Shown: positions 23,669 through 37,371, numbered from the stretch's first letter. The stretch is DNA of 64,000 nt from Hedera helix (GCA_947179155.2 OX359269.1:31402517-31466516); one strand, 5' to 3'. Notes: generated by a model not told the origin, from the letters alone. Numbers and translations: made by a program.

Positions 23669-25238
23669 TATTTACTTAATACACTTATTGCCGAAAACCA
23701 ACCACCCTTTCATCCCTAACCTTCCTTGCCGATTCATTGCTGGAAACATCTCATATTTTTGATTTTCCCAAACGAACAAATTTCTCGTTCTCCTGTTCCT
23801 CTCCTTTCTGGCACGACATTCACATATTTCGATTGACGTTCTCGCGCTCAATTAAAATAGGGTCAATTAAACCATCAAACGGGAAACCCATCGAAGGATT
23901 TGATTAGCAGTTTTGAGTATGGAAAATTCAAAATTAAATAGAGGAAAAAAAGAAAAGAAAAGAAAACAGGTGGGACCAGGATGAGGTATTAATATTCTAA
24001 ATGAGACAATTAGTAGCACATGATTTTAGATTCATAGCTGGGATAGTCATATGGGACCACCTGGAAAACTCTTCTAGTAGAGTTACATATTAGTGTTTAA
24101 AAGTCAAATGACTTTCTTCTAGGATAGCTTTGGCTTGGCTTGACTTGGAAAAATCAAATTTATCGTTTAAAGGAATTATTTTTGTGGTCATATAAATATA
24201 ACTAGTTAATAATTCGTGCAATACATTTATTAATTTGAATAATAAATTTAATAATTTGTCAAATATTCATGTTAAAAAAAAACTCAAAATACACAATCTA
24301 TGTAATTATTTGTATATATGCGTGTAATTATGCAATCAACACAATACTCTAAATTAAGAAGTACAAAATACATAATTCAGTAATTAGTTTTATCCGTATG
24401 TGTCTTTGCCAATCTGCTATAATTTCTTGAAGTGATTCATATTTCAAGACCTCTATGATGGTGATTCTTCCAGATTAAGCCCGCTCTTCACGATTGAATT
24501 AAAAATTACAAAATTGACAATTAAAACCTCCAAAAGAAAAGAAAACTTTCCCTAAATGTAGAATTTCAACTCACATATACCTAATAGCCTAAACACACTC
24601 AATCATGTTTCATATCAATCAATTATTGCATCAAAAACTGAGCTTCAATATTCATCACTTCACAGAAACAGAGAAAATTTAAAACCTAGATACTATAAAC
24701 AAAGAAAAGGAGAAAACCTTAAATCCAAAGAAAGAAAATACAAAGCATAAATTACTAATCACATACACACACTCAATCCTGTTTATAAAATTACACCAAT
24801 TAAAACAAAGGATATATGTGGTATCAAAACTATCAGTAATGAAATTGTACAATAACACCAATTTGAGTATTATTTATCAACTAGTCTATAGTTTCAAAGT
24901 CTATGATAAAAATGTTAGTCTAACTAAAAAGTCTCAACCATCTTCTATCAACAATATAATAATAATTTTTGTTTTTGCTCATTTAGCTATTTATCAATAA
25001 TTTCAATTAGTTTTGTTTCATACCTGAGAAAACTTTCAGTGGTGAAATTGATCTGGGATTCTATCATTATTTCGATTGAAACACTATACTTTTACAAAAA
25101 AGAATCATAGCTATAGTAGACATGTGATTCACCTAAAAAAAAAGTTATATTTTTAGAATTATAATGATAATATATCATTAGTAATATCACACAGCTAATG
25201 TATAACAAATTTAATAAAAAACTTCAAAAGAATCTCAC

Positions 25239-25341
25239 CTATCTGCAAATCAACAATGAGAGGCACTGTAATCTCCTCTAGTTTGGCTGCTAGTGACAAA
25301 CATGCCACAGCTAACAGTTGGACTGTCCAAGTTTTAACTCT
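25239..25341 (-). pseudogene. D-type cyclin exon fragment
   Basis: The minus strand reads a 34-codon open stretch containing WTVQLLAVACLSLAAKLEE and then VPLIVDLQ. This is the signature of the cyclin box of plant D-type cyclins, regulatory partners of CDKA at G1/S. The exon runs into an intact-looking donor, ATAG|GTGAG, at 25238, which matches an exon end in CYCD genes as I recall. I find no adjoining cyclin exons on either side, and the sequence upstream of 25341 soon meets a stop. It is best read as a captured or relict gene fragment, not a working gene. Confidence 0.75.
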
Positions 25342-27279
25342 CTCTATATAGCTAAATAAATGCAACAAACATTAACATTTCCACAAAGGACCCAAATTAT
25401 CATATAAGAATCAACACTCAAATTACTATATGTTATGGACTTAATAGCAATTCATAAACTAATAAAAAGCGGTCCAAATAATTAATTGTTAGACAAAAAC
25501 CCAATGCTCCAAAGTTGTAATGAGAATGAGCCTGTTAAACACAAAACAAAAACACCAATTTAGGAATAAACATAGGCATCATTTTCAATGAGAAGACAGT
25601 GAAACCACTGTTATCTGAGTCCTACATAAGGAAATGAATAGGAAGATCACCAATAAAAAATAAAAAAATCATATCAAATCAACAGTGCATAAAAAACATG
25701 TCAACTGATTAACAGGACATTGAAAATGATATGACTGATTAACCAGAAGGAGGAAATACATGAAAGAAAACATTTTTAGAAATCAATTGAAACTTCATTA
25801 AGAATGATCTTAAATTAATAATGAAAAATTATATTGAAAAGGAGTAAGAGAATGTTAACATCAATGTGAGTAAAATAGGGTAAAATCTAACAAACATTTG
25901 CACAAAACAAATCTAATATCACAAAAATCGTAAAAAAAAATTAATACAATCTAAATAAAATCAATACCCAATTGAATAAAATTAATTAACCCACCTTACA
26001 AATTTGTTGTTTCCCAGATGTACATGAATATGATCTAGAAGGGGGGTTAAATAAATCCTTATATAATTATATATAATTTTTTCATTTGAGCATTTTTTAC
26101 CAAATAATTAAGTAATTATATGCGCAACGAACTTTATTTATTTGGTAAAAGTCCTTTCTGATCATAAATAACAAGATACACGGTTTTGTATAAGATTTAT
26201 TGTTGGAAAGTCATTGTAAATAATTATGATATACATAACATACATATGTACATATGAAAAACAAAGAAGGGGGTGAAGAGACATTGAGAACATGAATTTT
26301 TAAGAGGTTCGGAGTTTGAACTACTCCTACTCCTCTCTTCTATTCCGTTGAGTAGAGATATTCCACTAAGGATAAATGGACACTAAATCCTTATAATTTG
26401 GACACCGAGTCCTGGACACTAAATTCTTCCACTAAGAGTTTAATTCATTAAGATCATGCGGATCACTAAGTCCGGGCTTATCTCATCAGGACACTAAGTC
26501 ATCTTCCCTCAATAGGAGTTGATTCATCTAAATCAGACAGGCCTTATGTAATAACCATGAATTCTATTAGTCGTTGTAATTATAATTATTAAATAATTAT
26601 CAATGAATTAAAAATTTTGTACTAATTAATTGTGTATTAGATAATTAAATAAATGTACTTGTGTATGTGTATATTTATTTAAAGAATTAAAGCAAGGTGT
26701 ATAATTAATTAAAACAAATCTAATTGGATTATATTTTAAATCCAAATGAGTTGATAAACTAGGTCATTTAAATTTACCTAGTAGCCTATGTAATTAATTT
26801 AATTATTAGTCCATGTAATTAATTAAACAAGCCCAATGCTTATTTTAATTAAAGGTAGCCTAGTATAATTAATGTAAGCCCAATGTGTTATTTAAATTGA
26901 GCCCAAACCAATTTAATGGATGAGCCTAATATATTTAATCCTAGTGTCCAATATGGAGCCCAATAGCAAGTCAAAATTGGTCAACAATTAAAAACATGTA
27001 TATATATAAATATATAGATGTATATATACACATTAAATGTAGGAAAAATAAATACAAAATGGCCTAAAAAGGGTCATTTGGCCAGTCAAGCTAGGGATCC
27101 ACCAAGGGTGGCTTGATTTGCTCGGTTGCTTTCTTCACACACTTGATTTTGGCAGTTCAACAACCCCTATCAATCACCTTGTCCATCACATTGTCATTCA
27201 ATCAAATTGTAATCACAATTAGCCTCTTAATTGACCAATGCTAGTTGATTAGGGAGTTAATGAAGGGTTACCAAAGTCT

Positions 27280-27287
27280 TATAAATA
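27280..27287 (+). promoter_or_regulatory. TATA box of solo LTR A
   Basis: TATAAATA at a position shared with copies B (36133) and C (61101, minus strand). Downstream is a purine-rich leader-like stretch (CTAGAGAGAAAATGAAGAG). Confidence 0.65.
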
Positions 27288-27695
27288 AGACCTCCACCAA
27301 GCTTTAATAGGTTGGTCATTTCATTTCCTAGAAATCCTAGAGAGAAAATGAAGAGTTCTAGTGATAGTTGAGAGAAAAACACTTTGAGTGTGGAGGATAT
27401 TGCTAGAAGAAGAGCTTGGTGGATGACCTATAGTCTCATAACTTACTTTGGAAGGAGAAGGAGAAGAGCACACAAGTCCAAGAGGTTTAAAAGTGCTCCA
27501 ACTCTTCCTTAGTTCATTTTATGGTATATATATGTTTTATATGGTCAAAAATATATTTTTAACCGATCAAAACTTCTTTTGATGATCTAGAAGTCTAAAA
27601 CTATGTTATATTGGTATATTCATGGTATGATATGTTTAATACATATTTTGGTATGTGTTGATTGCATAAAAATGGAAGAACAATCCATATTAACC

Positions 27696-27707
27696 TTTAC
27701 CGGTAAA
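27696..27707. promoter_or_regulatory. Conserved palindrome TTTACCGGTAAA, copy A
   Basis: A perfect 12-bp palindrome, about 410 bases after the TATA box. The same 12 bases recur at 36548-36559 and 60686-60697 in the other two LTR copies despite much divergence around them. Confidence 0.6.
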
Positions 27708-28116
27708 ACCCTAGTCAAGCATGTTATGTTTTATGTTGTAACTTGAAATGTACAAGTTGGAAAATGGATTTTTATGACTAAAAAGCTATATCTATGAGTT
27801 TTAAAGAAAAACCCTTTTTTAACCTTTCAAAAATATTGAATAACAAAGAAGTTATAGCTTTTATCGCAAAACATGTCATTTTAAAACCCTAATACACAAC
27901 AGTCCACTTTGAGCCCATTTTTCGTGATCTATACATATCCAAAAATGTGTTTCAATGATGGAATATTGTAGTTCAAGAAGATAAGAATCCAACAAGACCA
28001 ATTTGAGGTCATTTGAATTTGTAGATTTCATTTTATGCAAGTTTTAACAAATGAGGTAAAAATCACAAAAACAGAACACAAATTAGCAAACTTTCTGCAA
28101 GAAATCCTTGGGCCAA

Positions 28117-28195
28117 GGCGCCTAGGCGCCTAACTCAGCACTCCAGGCGCCACCTTGAGCGCCTAGGCGCTTGTGTGAGCGCCTGGGTCAGCTGA
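28117..28195. repeat. GC-rich palindrome cluster in LTR A
   Basis: Repeated GCGCC and TAGGCGC motifs, including GGCGCCTAGGCGCC and GAGCGCCTAGGCGCTT, in otherwise AT-rich sequence. The homologous places in LTR B (36935-36990) and C (60250-60312) hold different GC-rich hairpins. Confidence 0.75.
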
Positions 28196-28732
28196 CGTGG
28201 CCTGGGTTGGGTCGGGTCGTGCCGGAAATGATTTCGGATCGGTTCAGGTCGATTTTAATTAATTAAATGGGTCGGGTAATGTTTTAAATATTAATATAAT
28301 TAATATGGGACCCAAATAAAATAATTATTTATTATTTAAATAAACTTTAAATAATAAATAATATTTAAGGAAATTAATTATTATCTAAATAAAATAATAA
28401 TTAACAATGATTAATTAGTTATTGTCTAATTGTTATTAAATAAAGAATAAAGGGAATTAAAAGAAATTAATTATTTATTAATTAATAATAAATAAAAGGG
28501 ATTAAGAATAATTTATTGAAGTAATTAAAGTAATTATTTATTATTTAATAATAAATAAAGCAAATAGGTTCATCAATGGTTACTTAATTTGTTGAATAAA
28601 GTTAATAAAATAATTATTTATTATTTAATTAATATTAAATAATAAATAAGGGTAATAATTAATAGATTATTATTTATTTGATATTAAATAATAATTAAAG
28701 AAGAATTTGGATTAATAATATAAGTAAATGAA

Positions 28733-29001
28733 TTAAATATTATTAAATAATTAATAATATTAATAAATGAACAAAATATTATTAAATGATTAATAATATT
28801 ATAAGGTTAATAAAATATTATTAAATGACTAATAATATTAGATAATTAATAAAATATTATTAAATAGTTAATAATATTAAATAATGATGAAAATATTATT
28901 AAATGATTAATAATATTAGATACTTAATAAAATATTATTAAATGATTAATAATATTTAAAGACTAATAAAATATTATTAAATTGTTAGTAATATTAAATA
29001 A
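28733..29001. repeat. AT-rich hairpin array in LTR A (~39-bp units)
   Basis: About seven units of the form ATATTATTAAATGATTAATAATATT plus a short spacer. Each unit is nearly self-complementary. Related arrays lie in LTR B (37182-37371) and LTR C (about 59645-60065). Confidence 0.85.
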
Positions 29002-30244
29002 GTGTGTAATCTATATTAAATATTTAATATAGGTTTTATGTGATTGAAATATTATAAAGTGATGATAATATTTCCTAAGTGTTTATGTACCTTTAACTAC
29101 ATGATTATTTGGTTAAGTGTTAGAGGTGTAAGAAGTGTAGAGGTTATCATATGAATGTATATATGATGCTAATTTAAAGATCAACTTGATTAATTGTTAG
29201 GTCTACTCAAAGAGAATTAAATTGAATTGATTAGCAGTAGACTACGTACGAGGTAAGTTCTCCAAACCTTAACTTGTATTTATTTTTGCAAGTTCTCTAA
29301 CCCTACTCAATTATTATTGAACAAGTTTCCATACTTGTATTTATTGTCAAAGCTTGAAGTGGTTTAATTATTTAAAATTATCCCACATCCATATTGTTTA
29401 TAAAATCGCACTTAGTGCATTTGAAGCTTATTAGTTCTTGATTCATGAACTGTATTAAAAATGTCTAAAGCTAATAGTTCAGCTAGAAATTGTGTTTCTA
29501 AATTTAATAACTTGAATACTTTTAAAAGTTTATCCAAACCATTGTTGGGTGCGGATTTCTTATAATAAGTCTGAGAATTGAACAACCCTAAATTAGGGGA
29601 TTTTATGTCGGGAAACCGACTTTGGCGCCAGATGACTAAATGTAATGCATATACAGCGGGTTGAATAGGCTGATCCCCTTGAAAACCAAAACTACTAAAA
29701 GGTTCAGAGGAAACTCTATTATACCCTCGTTAGTTCAGGTTCCTTAGTGGCCACTCAACATTTTAAGATTCAAATATTATGTTTAATAAAATTTGAGTCT
29801 TGTTTCATTCACAATTGTTATATCTATTGTTGAAACCATTGATAAGATCTCTTATTCATTCATGATATAATAAATCTCTATGATTGTTCTTAACTTGCTG
29901 AGCAAACTAGTTGCTCATTCTTGCTATATCATGAACCATTTTCAGATAAACCTGACTGCTCAATGAAGGATAAAGAAAAAGGAAAAGCCAGAGCTTAAGT
30001 TAGCTTATGCATGCTAATTAGATGTTTAAATATGTATTTACTGTTGATAAATCTTTTGTAATTCCTTATAATAGGAACTGTTTATGTTAATAGACCCTGA
30101 TATTGTAACCTTTTTGTAAGGAACCAATATGTATTATTCCGCTAAGATTAAATGCAATGTATGTATTTAATTACTAGTAATGTATTGATCAGTGAGAACC
30201 AAACCCGAGGTTATGGAACCCGGATTTGGGGTCGTCACACCTTA

Positions 30245-31161
30245 TCTGATTTCCTCCTTAGGACACTAAGTCCTCTTCTCATCTTGGGGCAGATTTCTCT
30301 GAATTTGGCGGGTCACTCAGTCCCGACTTTGCTGTTATTGGAGTTGGTGATGGGGGTGCAGCCAAGTTAGCTTTAAGCTCACATCGAATGAACTTGGCAG
30401 CTGAGAAATGATTCTAAGAGCCTTTAAGATTATTCTTGTCAGCTTTTGCTCCGGAATCATTTTGGATCGATCCTCCAAAGTGTAGAATGACAATAGGTTG
30501 ATGATAGTTCTATTCAGCTGATCGATCTCTTCTACGGTCTTTAACAGATTGGTCTTTTCTTCCTTATACTCCTTTAGTGTGTAGACCAATCTTCTTTGTT
30601 CAGCTATAACCGTTTCTTCTTTGACCTGATAAGTTTATGTTGGTCGACTAAGTCTCTCTTCCATTTTTTCTCTTCAACCTGAAGTCTGCATTTGTCGATT
30701 TCTTTCTTAGACCCGATGTCTTCGTTGGTCTCTCTCCCATTTTTTCTTATTCTTCTTGATCAACCCCCCCTTACTTGGACACTTGATGTCATATGTCTTC
30801 TTCTTCTTATGAACTAGCCTTTTCTGGATAGTACTATGTTCCTTATTTTTCTCAGATTATATCTTGATGGAGAATTCATGATGTCGATATCTCAATCATA
30901 TATCGTAGAAAATATGTCTCTCAGTGTTGTTGGTATTATGTTCTCTGACAGGTATAGCGATGAGACAACTTATCAATAATGTAACTCTACGTTTTGAATT
31001 GACTCAATGATCTAATGATAATCAGTTCAACTTCATTCTACGATCTTAAATACTTTTGACTTGTTTAACATTTATGAGCTTCAACCTTGACTTTTTTAGC
31101 TAGAGTTTTTTTGTTTTTTTTTTTTTTTTTTTCTTTTATCTTTGTTGTGCTGTAATGAGTC
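30245..31161. other. Unclassified old repeat between LTR A and LTR B
   Basis: Continues the sequence left of LTR A once the CCTTA duplication is removed. It contains GGACACTAAGTCC-type motifs and a T-rich right part. A minus-strand 84-codon ORF (30335-30589) looks helical (KEYKEEKTNLLKTVEEID) but matches nothing I recognise. The 5-bp duplication GAGTC of LTR B is at 31157-31161. Confidence 0.45.
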
Positions 31162-32015
31162 TGTAATATCTCAGATATTTACAAGAATTGTAGATAAGAT
31201 TTTTAAAATATTGATTAAAGGTTATGGTTTAAAACCTAGAGTTGGAGAAGTGAGATGGGTAAAAAATGGATAAAAATTTTTTTTAACATAATTTATTTTT
31301 TAGAAATTAAATATGAAAATATTTTAATGATGTATGTAGAGAATTTATTAAGGAAATAAATTCAACTAAGAAGTGAAATTGGTTATATTGATTCATATAT
31401 ACTTAAAGCGTGTTTGTTAGCTCAATAAGATGATGAGTAAGTTAATACTTAATTAAACTAATAAATTAATTAGTTTAAATATGAAGTAAGAAGAAAAATC
31501 ATGAAATATAATTAATTAGGTTAATTATATTAGTTATGAGTTAGAGTTATGGACAAGCTAGAAAGATTGCCTAAGGTGGCAATAACAAGAAGTAATTAAT
31601 TAAGTAATTAACTTAATTAATAAGTTAATGTATAGAATTCAAAAATGAATTTAAATCAAAATGTTAATTGTTGTAAGACTTGTTGTTAATTATAGAGAGA
31701 TCTAAATAAATGTAAGGATTTAGCCTCATAAAGAGTTCAAGTAATTTAATTAGTGGTCTAATCCAAAAAAATTATAGGTGTTAGCCCAATATGGGAATAC
31801 TTGCATAAAGGTGGGTAATTAAATAATAAGCTCAAATGTTATGTTAATTAATAGTCCAAGAGTTAATTAATATAAATTCAATTAAATTAATTACCTAGCC
31901 CAAGTTATAAATGATGTGTGAGTTGTGTTGGGTAGCCCAAATAATTAAATAAGAGAGCCCAATGCAAAATAAGCTATGAAGCCCAAACATTTAAAAGTCA
32001 AATGATGGTCAAAGT

Positions 32016-35000
32016 TGTGACACCCACAAATCTGGGCCCACACTGCCTAAACTTAAGTTGTCAAAAGACTACAATAAAATTATTACAAGGTAGAACAACG
32101 TTTAACAATATAGTGTATAATAATACACAACTAAGTCTTCACTATTATTGCCACACTATATTACAACACGTGAAGACTACGATAGTTATTCCTCGGACTC
32201 TTACTCCATCCCCCGGCTAGACCTAGCTACATTCTCATCTCCTGCTGAAAAACAATGGAACGAAAAGAAAGGGTGAGCTCAAATAGCCTAGTAAAAAATA
32301 TCATGACTAAGATAACGGCAAATAAATTATCATTAGCCTTCAACAGTTGAGTTCTTGATAGAATACAATAGACTACAAGGTTTATATCAAAAACTGCAGT
32401 TAAATTCTTGAACAACGTTCAGATCAATAATAGCAGCGGAATGAGCAATCTATTAGAAAAATAATGCATACTATAATGTCCATTCGCTTCTCTTTTTAGG
32501 AAAAATATCATCAACTTTTATCATCTGAAATACCATTAGTCATGATAATACAAATTCACAGTTCCTGGTCATAATCATGCAAGTCAATAGTTCATCTTTG
32601 CACTACGAGCCAAAGATATTCAATATAACACCAACGGTCATGATTATACCAGTATTCAACCTTTGGTCAAAATCATACCAAACAACAGTTCATCTTTGCA
32701 CTACGGGCCAAAGAGAACTTTCACCACGTGTCATATAAGACACCGAACAGATGTATCGCCTTTAACCTATTATATCACCTTTAACCTATCATCTGTTCAA
32801 CAATTATATCGCATCTGTGCCCCCGGCTACAGATATTCACAACAGCTTGATTCTTGATGATTAGTACAAATAACAGTGATACAAATGAGGAACAAAAGAA
32901 ACAGGATAAACAATAAGTATCGGAAGTTTACTTTGTGCAGAATCAAATAATGTCCAAATTGTCAACATGATGTGGAGTGAAATTCAAAAATGATATTCAA
33001 GATCCACAGTTCAGAATATCGGTTACAGTTCAATAAAAATGTTTAGAAAAATAGGAAGGTTCAATTGAAATGATATTAGATGAAGCACAAAACTATTAAG
33101 GAACATATAATCATTTCAGGAAACTTTACCAAATAGTACTTACCATAGTAAGTTAAGAGTATAAAAGAAATAATATCCCTTACTATAGTAAGTTTGAATA
33201 ATGGAAGATGAAAAAGATGGTATCCCTTATGAGTATAAAGAAAAATAATATCACTTACGAATTTGAAAAAAAATGATATTACAAACGAATGTGGAATAAA
33301 AGTGTTATGTGATAATTCGTGTAGATAAATTATTTCCACAAGAGACAAATAAGAAATTTACAAAGGGTTATTCACCAACAGACGGTAATCCGCTCAGTAA
33401 GGTTATTCCCATAATTTAATAAAATTTGAATATGAAGAGTTATTCACCAAACAGGCGGTAATCCGCGCAGTAAGGTTATTCTCAGAGACTAATAAGGAAT
33501 GAATATGAAAGGTTATTCACCAACAGGCGGTAATCCATGCAGTAAGATTATTCCCACAATTTAATACATGGAAATAAATGACACATCTTTTAAGTAAGAA
33601 AGAGACGATATTATTTTCGAGAATCAAAGAATGATAATCCCTTACAGTAGTAAATTTAAGAGTATGAAAGAAAATGACATCCCTTACAAGTAAGAAAATA
33701 ATACCATTTATGATGATGAAAAGAATGATACCCCTTACCTTAACACCTGACTGGATATTGATTTAAATAAGGTTGATCAACCTATATATTTATAATATAA
33801 TTAGTAATTACCACATATGAATTTTAAAGTGTATGATAACTCGTATAATATGAATTATCAAAATTATATATATTTAACATAATTTGTGTAGTATAACATA
33901 ACAACTTTAAAATAGTTTTTAAAATAATATTCCAAAATAAATCTTCCAAAGAAAGTTTTTAAAAATGAATCTTCTTAAAGAAGAGTCTTCTAAAGAAGAT
34001 TTGTGAATACCGTGAAAAATAGAAATTTATGAAATTACTACACCTTAATAAAAGACTTACTTGAAAAAATTTTGCACTCCTTTTGGCTTTCAAACACTCA
34101 AGATAACCTTACTATTCTCAGAGAAAACTTATAAAATACTTATAGAAAATTTTTGTGTTTTAGGTGTGATTTTTCTATTCAACTGAGCAACCTATTTATA
34201 GGAGAAAATAAGTTACTGTGCATGTGGTAGGTGAACACGCCAGCTAAAAATTTTCAGCAAAGGCTGCGCAGCCTCCACCAACCCAGCAAATACTCACATT
34301 TTCCATACGTCATATGGGCCCCACAGTGGGTCCACATACTATTCACGTTGCTATTCACATAAAATAATAATTAATTAATTTTTTTTATTTTTTTTTCTTC
34401 CTGTGGATCCTGCATATAAAATAAAATAATGCTACAACAATAATTCAACAATAATGTAATAAACACGTTACCGATTATTATTAATTTAATAATATAAATT
34501 ATTGTGTATTTGCTACTGTTACAATTATTTGGTTCAATAATTTTAAAATATAGTGCACCAACAATTATTGAGTCAATGATATGAAATACAGTGTAATGAC
34601 AATTATTAAATCAATAATGCAAAATACTCTGTAACAACAATTATTGACGAATACTGTGTAATGACCACGTTATCAGATCAATAATATGAGACACTGTGCA
34701 ATACCGTGTGCTACTGTAGAATACCGTGTGCGACAGTAAAATACCATAAATTACCGTAAACTACTATTATTTTATCACCGGTATTTTAACAGTTAACACC
34801 GTTGACTATTTTTATTTAAAAATGTTACTTCTGTCATTTTCTATATCCGACAAATATTCCGTTGTGGGGTCCACCAATAATTAGTTATTTCGGCGCCGTC
34901 GTACGACCTTAATATCTTTCCGACAAAACGAATATTCTCCGACCAAATCAATATTATCCGACATAATAAAATTTTCACATAACATCCTTAACTTTTAACT

Positions 35001-35086
35001 TTATCAATTTAACCACTTACTGTTTCAGGAAAAATATATATAAAGAAAAATTAAATTTTGTATTTCATAAAATTCAGGGTCTTACA
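32016..35086 (-). repeat. Solo LTR of the element 1 family (3071 bp), nested in LTR B
   Basis: On the plus strand it starts TGTGACACCCACAAATCTGG and ends CAGGGTCTTACA, matching the element 1 LTR ends. It is flanked by a perfect 5-bp duplication AAAGT (32011-32015 and 35087-35091). A TATA box (minus strand) is at 34193-34200. It differs from the element 1 LTR in tandem-array copy number, with three units at 33359-33566 against five. Confidence 0.93.
33359..33566. repeat. Tandem array, three ~72-bp units
   Basis: Same unit as at 5268-5623 (TTATTCACCAAACAGGCGG, TCCGCGCAGTAAGGTTATT), with CGCTCCGT changed to CGCTCAGT, CGCGCAGT or CATGCAGT. Confidence 0.88.
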
Positions 35087-35311
35087 AAAGTGTTGGGAAA
35101 TTTCAAGTATTGATTTAGTGTAGAGAATTAACTGATGTATGTTTAGTTAAATAACCCTAGTCGGTAGACAAGAGAGAGTATTAACCGAATATTGGTTAAT
35201 TGCTAGGTGAATAAATATGATGATGAGAATTAACTATGGATGAGTTAATTGAGCAAGCCTAGGTAGTAAATAAATTAAAGCTTTAACTATGCATGAGTTA
35301 GTTGCTAGCAA

Positions 35312-35315
35312 AAAG

Positions 35316-35348
<33 letters not shown>
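35312..35348. repeat. (TA)n microsatellite
   Basis: A pure TA run inside LTR B, between the nested solo LTR and the LTR B promoter. Confidence 0.95.
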
Positions 35349-35350
<2 letters not shown>

Positions 35351-36132
35351 GGATGATAATTAACTAAGGTGAGGTTGGTAGTTTCACCTTGGGTTAGTTG
35401 TTAAAAGAGAATAACCTTACTAGTGTTAATTGGTGGAGTGTTGACCAAATATAGGGCCCCACTTGGGGATTGAGTAAAAATGCATTTTGCTTGTATTCAA
35501 TTTAAATTGGTTAATTCAAGCTATGATGTGATTTAAATAAAATGTTATTGGTGACTATGTAGAGATATACATGATGTTAGTATATGAATTGGTAGAGAGT
35601 TAACCAATGTTGGTTAAATAAATTAACTATGAGTAATAGGAAAGTTTGACTATCATCAACCCTAGTAAATCAAGATGGTCAATTCTTATGAATTTATGTT
35701 TGTAGAGAACTAATCATTGTTGGGTTAGTTGTTAACCCTAAGTGGTAATAATAAAACTTTAACCAATACTAGAGTTAAGTGTTAGTAATTATATAAATAT
35801 ATTGAATATATATGTATAATTAATTGTAGAGAATTAACCTTACTTGAGTTATTGGGTGAAAGATGTGTGTATGTTTAATTTATGAGCTTGAACCATGGTT
35901 GATAGTTAAGTTAACATAGGTTACACAAGTAAGAGCTTTAACCACACATTAGTTAAGTGTTGGAGAAAGGTTGCTTCTAAGTTACACATTTGATAGCTTG
36001 GAAGCAATCTTGATGGGGGTAAATTACTTGGTCATTTCAAGTAGTCTTTCAATCAAATAGTAGGCATCAATTAGCCTCTAATTTAACCAATGTTAGTTGA
36101 TTAGTTGGAGTTGATGGTGATTTAAGATGTAC

Positions 36133-36140
36133 TATAAATA
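36133..36140 (+). promoter_or_regulatory. TATA box of LTR B
   Basis: TATAAATA, with downstream TTTCTAGAGAGAAAAGAGAG as in LTR A. The same motif is at the homologous place in copies A and C. Confidence 0.65.
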
Positions 36141-36547
36141 TAGTGGTTCACCAATGCACTGTGTTGGTTAGCCTTTTGTATATAATTTCTAGAGAGAAAA
36201 GAGAGAGCTCTTTGAGGGAAAAACAAGTAAACTTTGTGAGATTGATGATCCACCAAGGAAAAGTGCTAGAGGATAGTTAATGAGGAGTCACAAGCCAAGT
36301 TCATATCAAGAGGAAAAGAGCATCCATGTCCAAGAGGTTAAAAAGTGTTCTAACCCTTTCTTAGTGCATTTTTATAGTTTATATAAGTTTTAAATGGTCA
36401 AAATATGTTTTTAACCGATCAAAAGTTATTTTAATGCTCTAGAAGTCTAAATCTATGATATATAGGTAGATTCATGGTTTATTATGTTTAATACATGTAT
36501 TGGTACGTGTGTTACGCAAATAAATGGAAGAAAAATCCATATAGTGA

Positions 36548-36559
36548 TTTACCGGTAAA
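36548..36559. promoter_or_regulatory. Conserved palindrome TTTACCGGTAAA, copy B
   Basis: Identical to the 12-mers in LTR A and LTR C, about 410 bases after the TATA box. Confidence 0.6.
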
Positions 36560-37181
36560 ACCTAGATGGTTCGATCTTAAATTTCTTGTCAAAATATTTT
36601 CAAAAGTATGATTGAATCATGAAATGTTGTAAAACAAGAAGTTAGGAAGACAATAACACTGAGTTGGTGTCATATGGATGTGTAAATGTTATTTTGTTCA
36701 AGTTTGAACCAATAAAATCAAGGATTTGTGAAGTTATATTTCACTTTGTCCTTGTAAGCAGTTTTTAGTCCAGTTCCGTTTAGAATTTGGATTTGTAATC
36801 TAAAGAGAAGTTGTAGAGGGAGAAATTCTGATGATAATGGACTTAATAATCACCCCAAAATGTTTAAAAATGAATAAGTTATGGCTATCAGAGCGTCGGA
36901 TGGTCGGACAGTCAAAAAGTTGACTTTCGGAAGAGCTGGCCGAGCGCACCTGCGCTCGGTACAGGCGCAGCTACGCCCGAGTGCACTACCTAGCAGATTT
37001 TTGGGCAGTCCGGGTCGAGTTTTTTTTGAAAAGTTAAGTTGAAATAAGTGTAAAATGAATGTGTTTGGTTATTAAACCAATATATATATAATCCATTAAT
37101 GATTAATTGGTAACTAAATATTTAAAATAAAGATTAAAGATAACACAATTAAAAAGTTAACTATTGGTATTATTTGAAGTG

Positions 37182-37371
37182 TATTAAAATATTATTAAAT
37201 GATCAATAATATTAGTATATGATTAAAAAATTATTAAATGATGAATAACATTAGTAAATGATTAAAATATTATTAAATGATGAATAATATTAGTAAGAGA
37301 TTATAATATTATTAAATAGTTAATAATATTAATAAGTGATTAAAATATTATTAAATGATTAATAATATTTG
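37182..37371. repeat. AT-rich hairpin array in LTR B
   Basis: Five units of AATATTATTAAATGATNAATAATATTAGTA type, homologous to 28733-29001. Confidence 0.82.

Larger units (their letters stand above)
21624..26546. other. AT-rich intergenic sequence between MITEs and LTR A
   Basis: Mostly AT-rich non-coding DNA. It holds two foldback elements (22173-22309 and 23553-23668), half of another Stowaway-like end near 23382 (TACTCCCTCTATTTTAATT), a cyclin D exon remnant (25239-25341) and a Helitron-like hairpin end near 24199. From about 26030 it holds an unclassified repeat with GGACACTAAGTCC-like motifs, which continues at 30245 after LTR A. Confidence 0.5.
26547..30239 (+). repeat. Solo LTR A (3693 bp), Tekay-like family
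   Basis: Starts TGTAATAACCATG and ends GGGGTCGTCACA, flanked by a perfect 5-bp duplication CCTTA (26542-26546 and 30240-30244). No coding sequence or internal region is present, so it is a solo LTR left by recombination. The end GGATTTGGGGTCGTCACA resembles the element 1 LTR end, which suggests a related Tekay/Del family (inference). Internal landmarks shared with copies B and C are a TATA box, TTTACCGGTAAA, a GC-rich hairpin block and an AT-rich hairpin array. Confidence 0.93.

Noticed and set aside
30335..30589. 84-codon helical ORF on the minus strand
   Set aside because: Composition suggests a coiled coil, but it lies in decayed repeat DNA with no partner ORF or known motif.
35312..35348. 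TA-rich run as a promoter
   Set aside because: It is a plain microsatellite; the LTR TATA box is placed by conservation at 36133.
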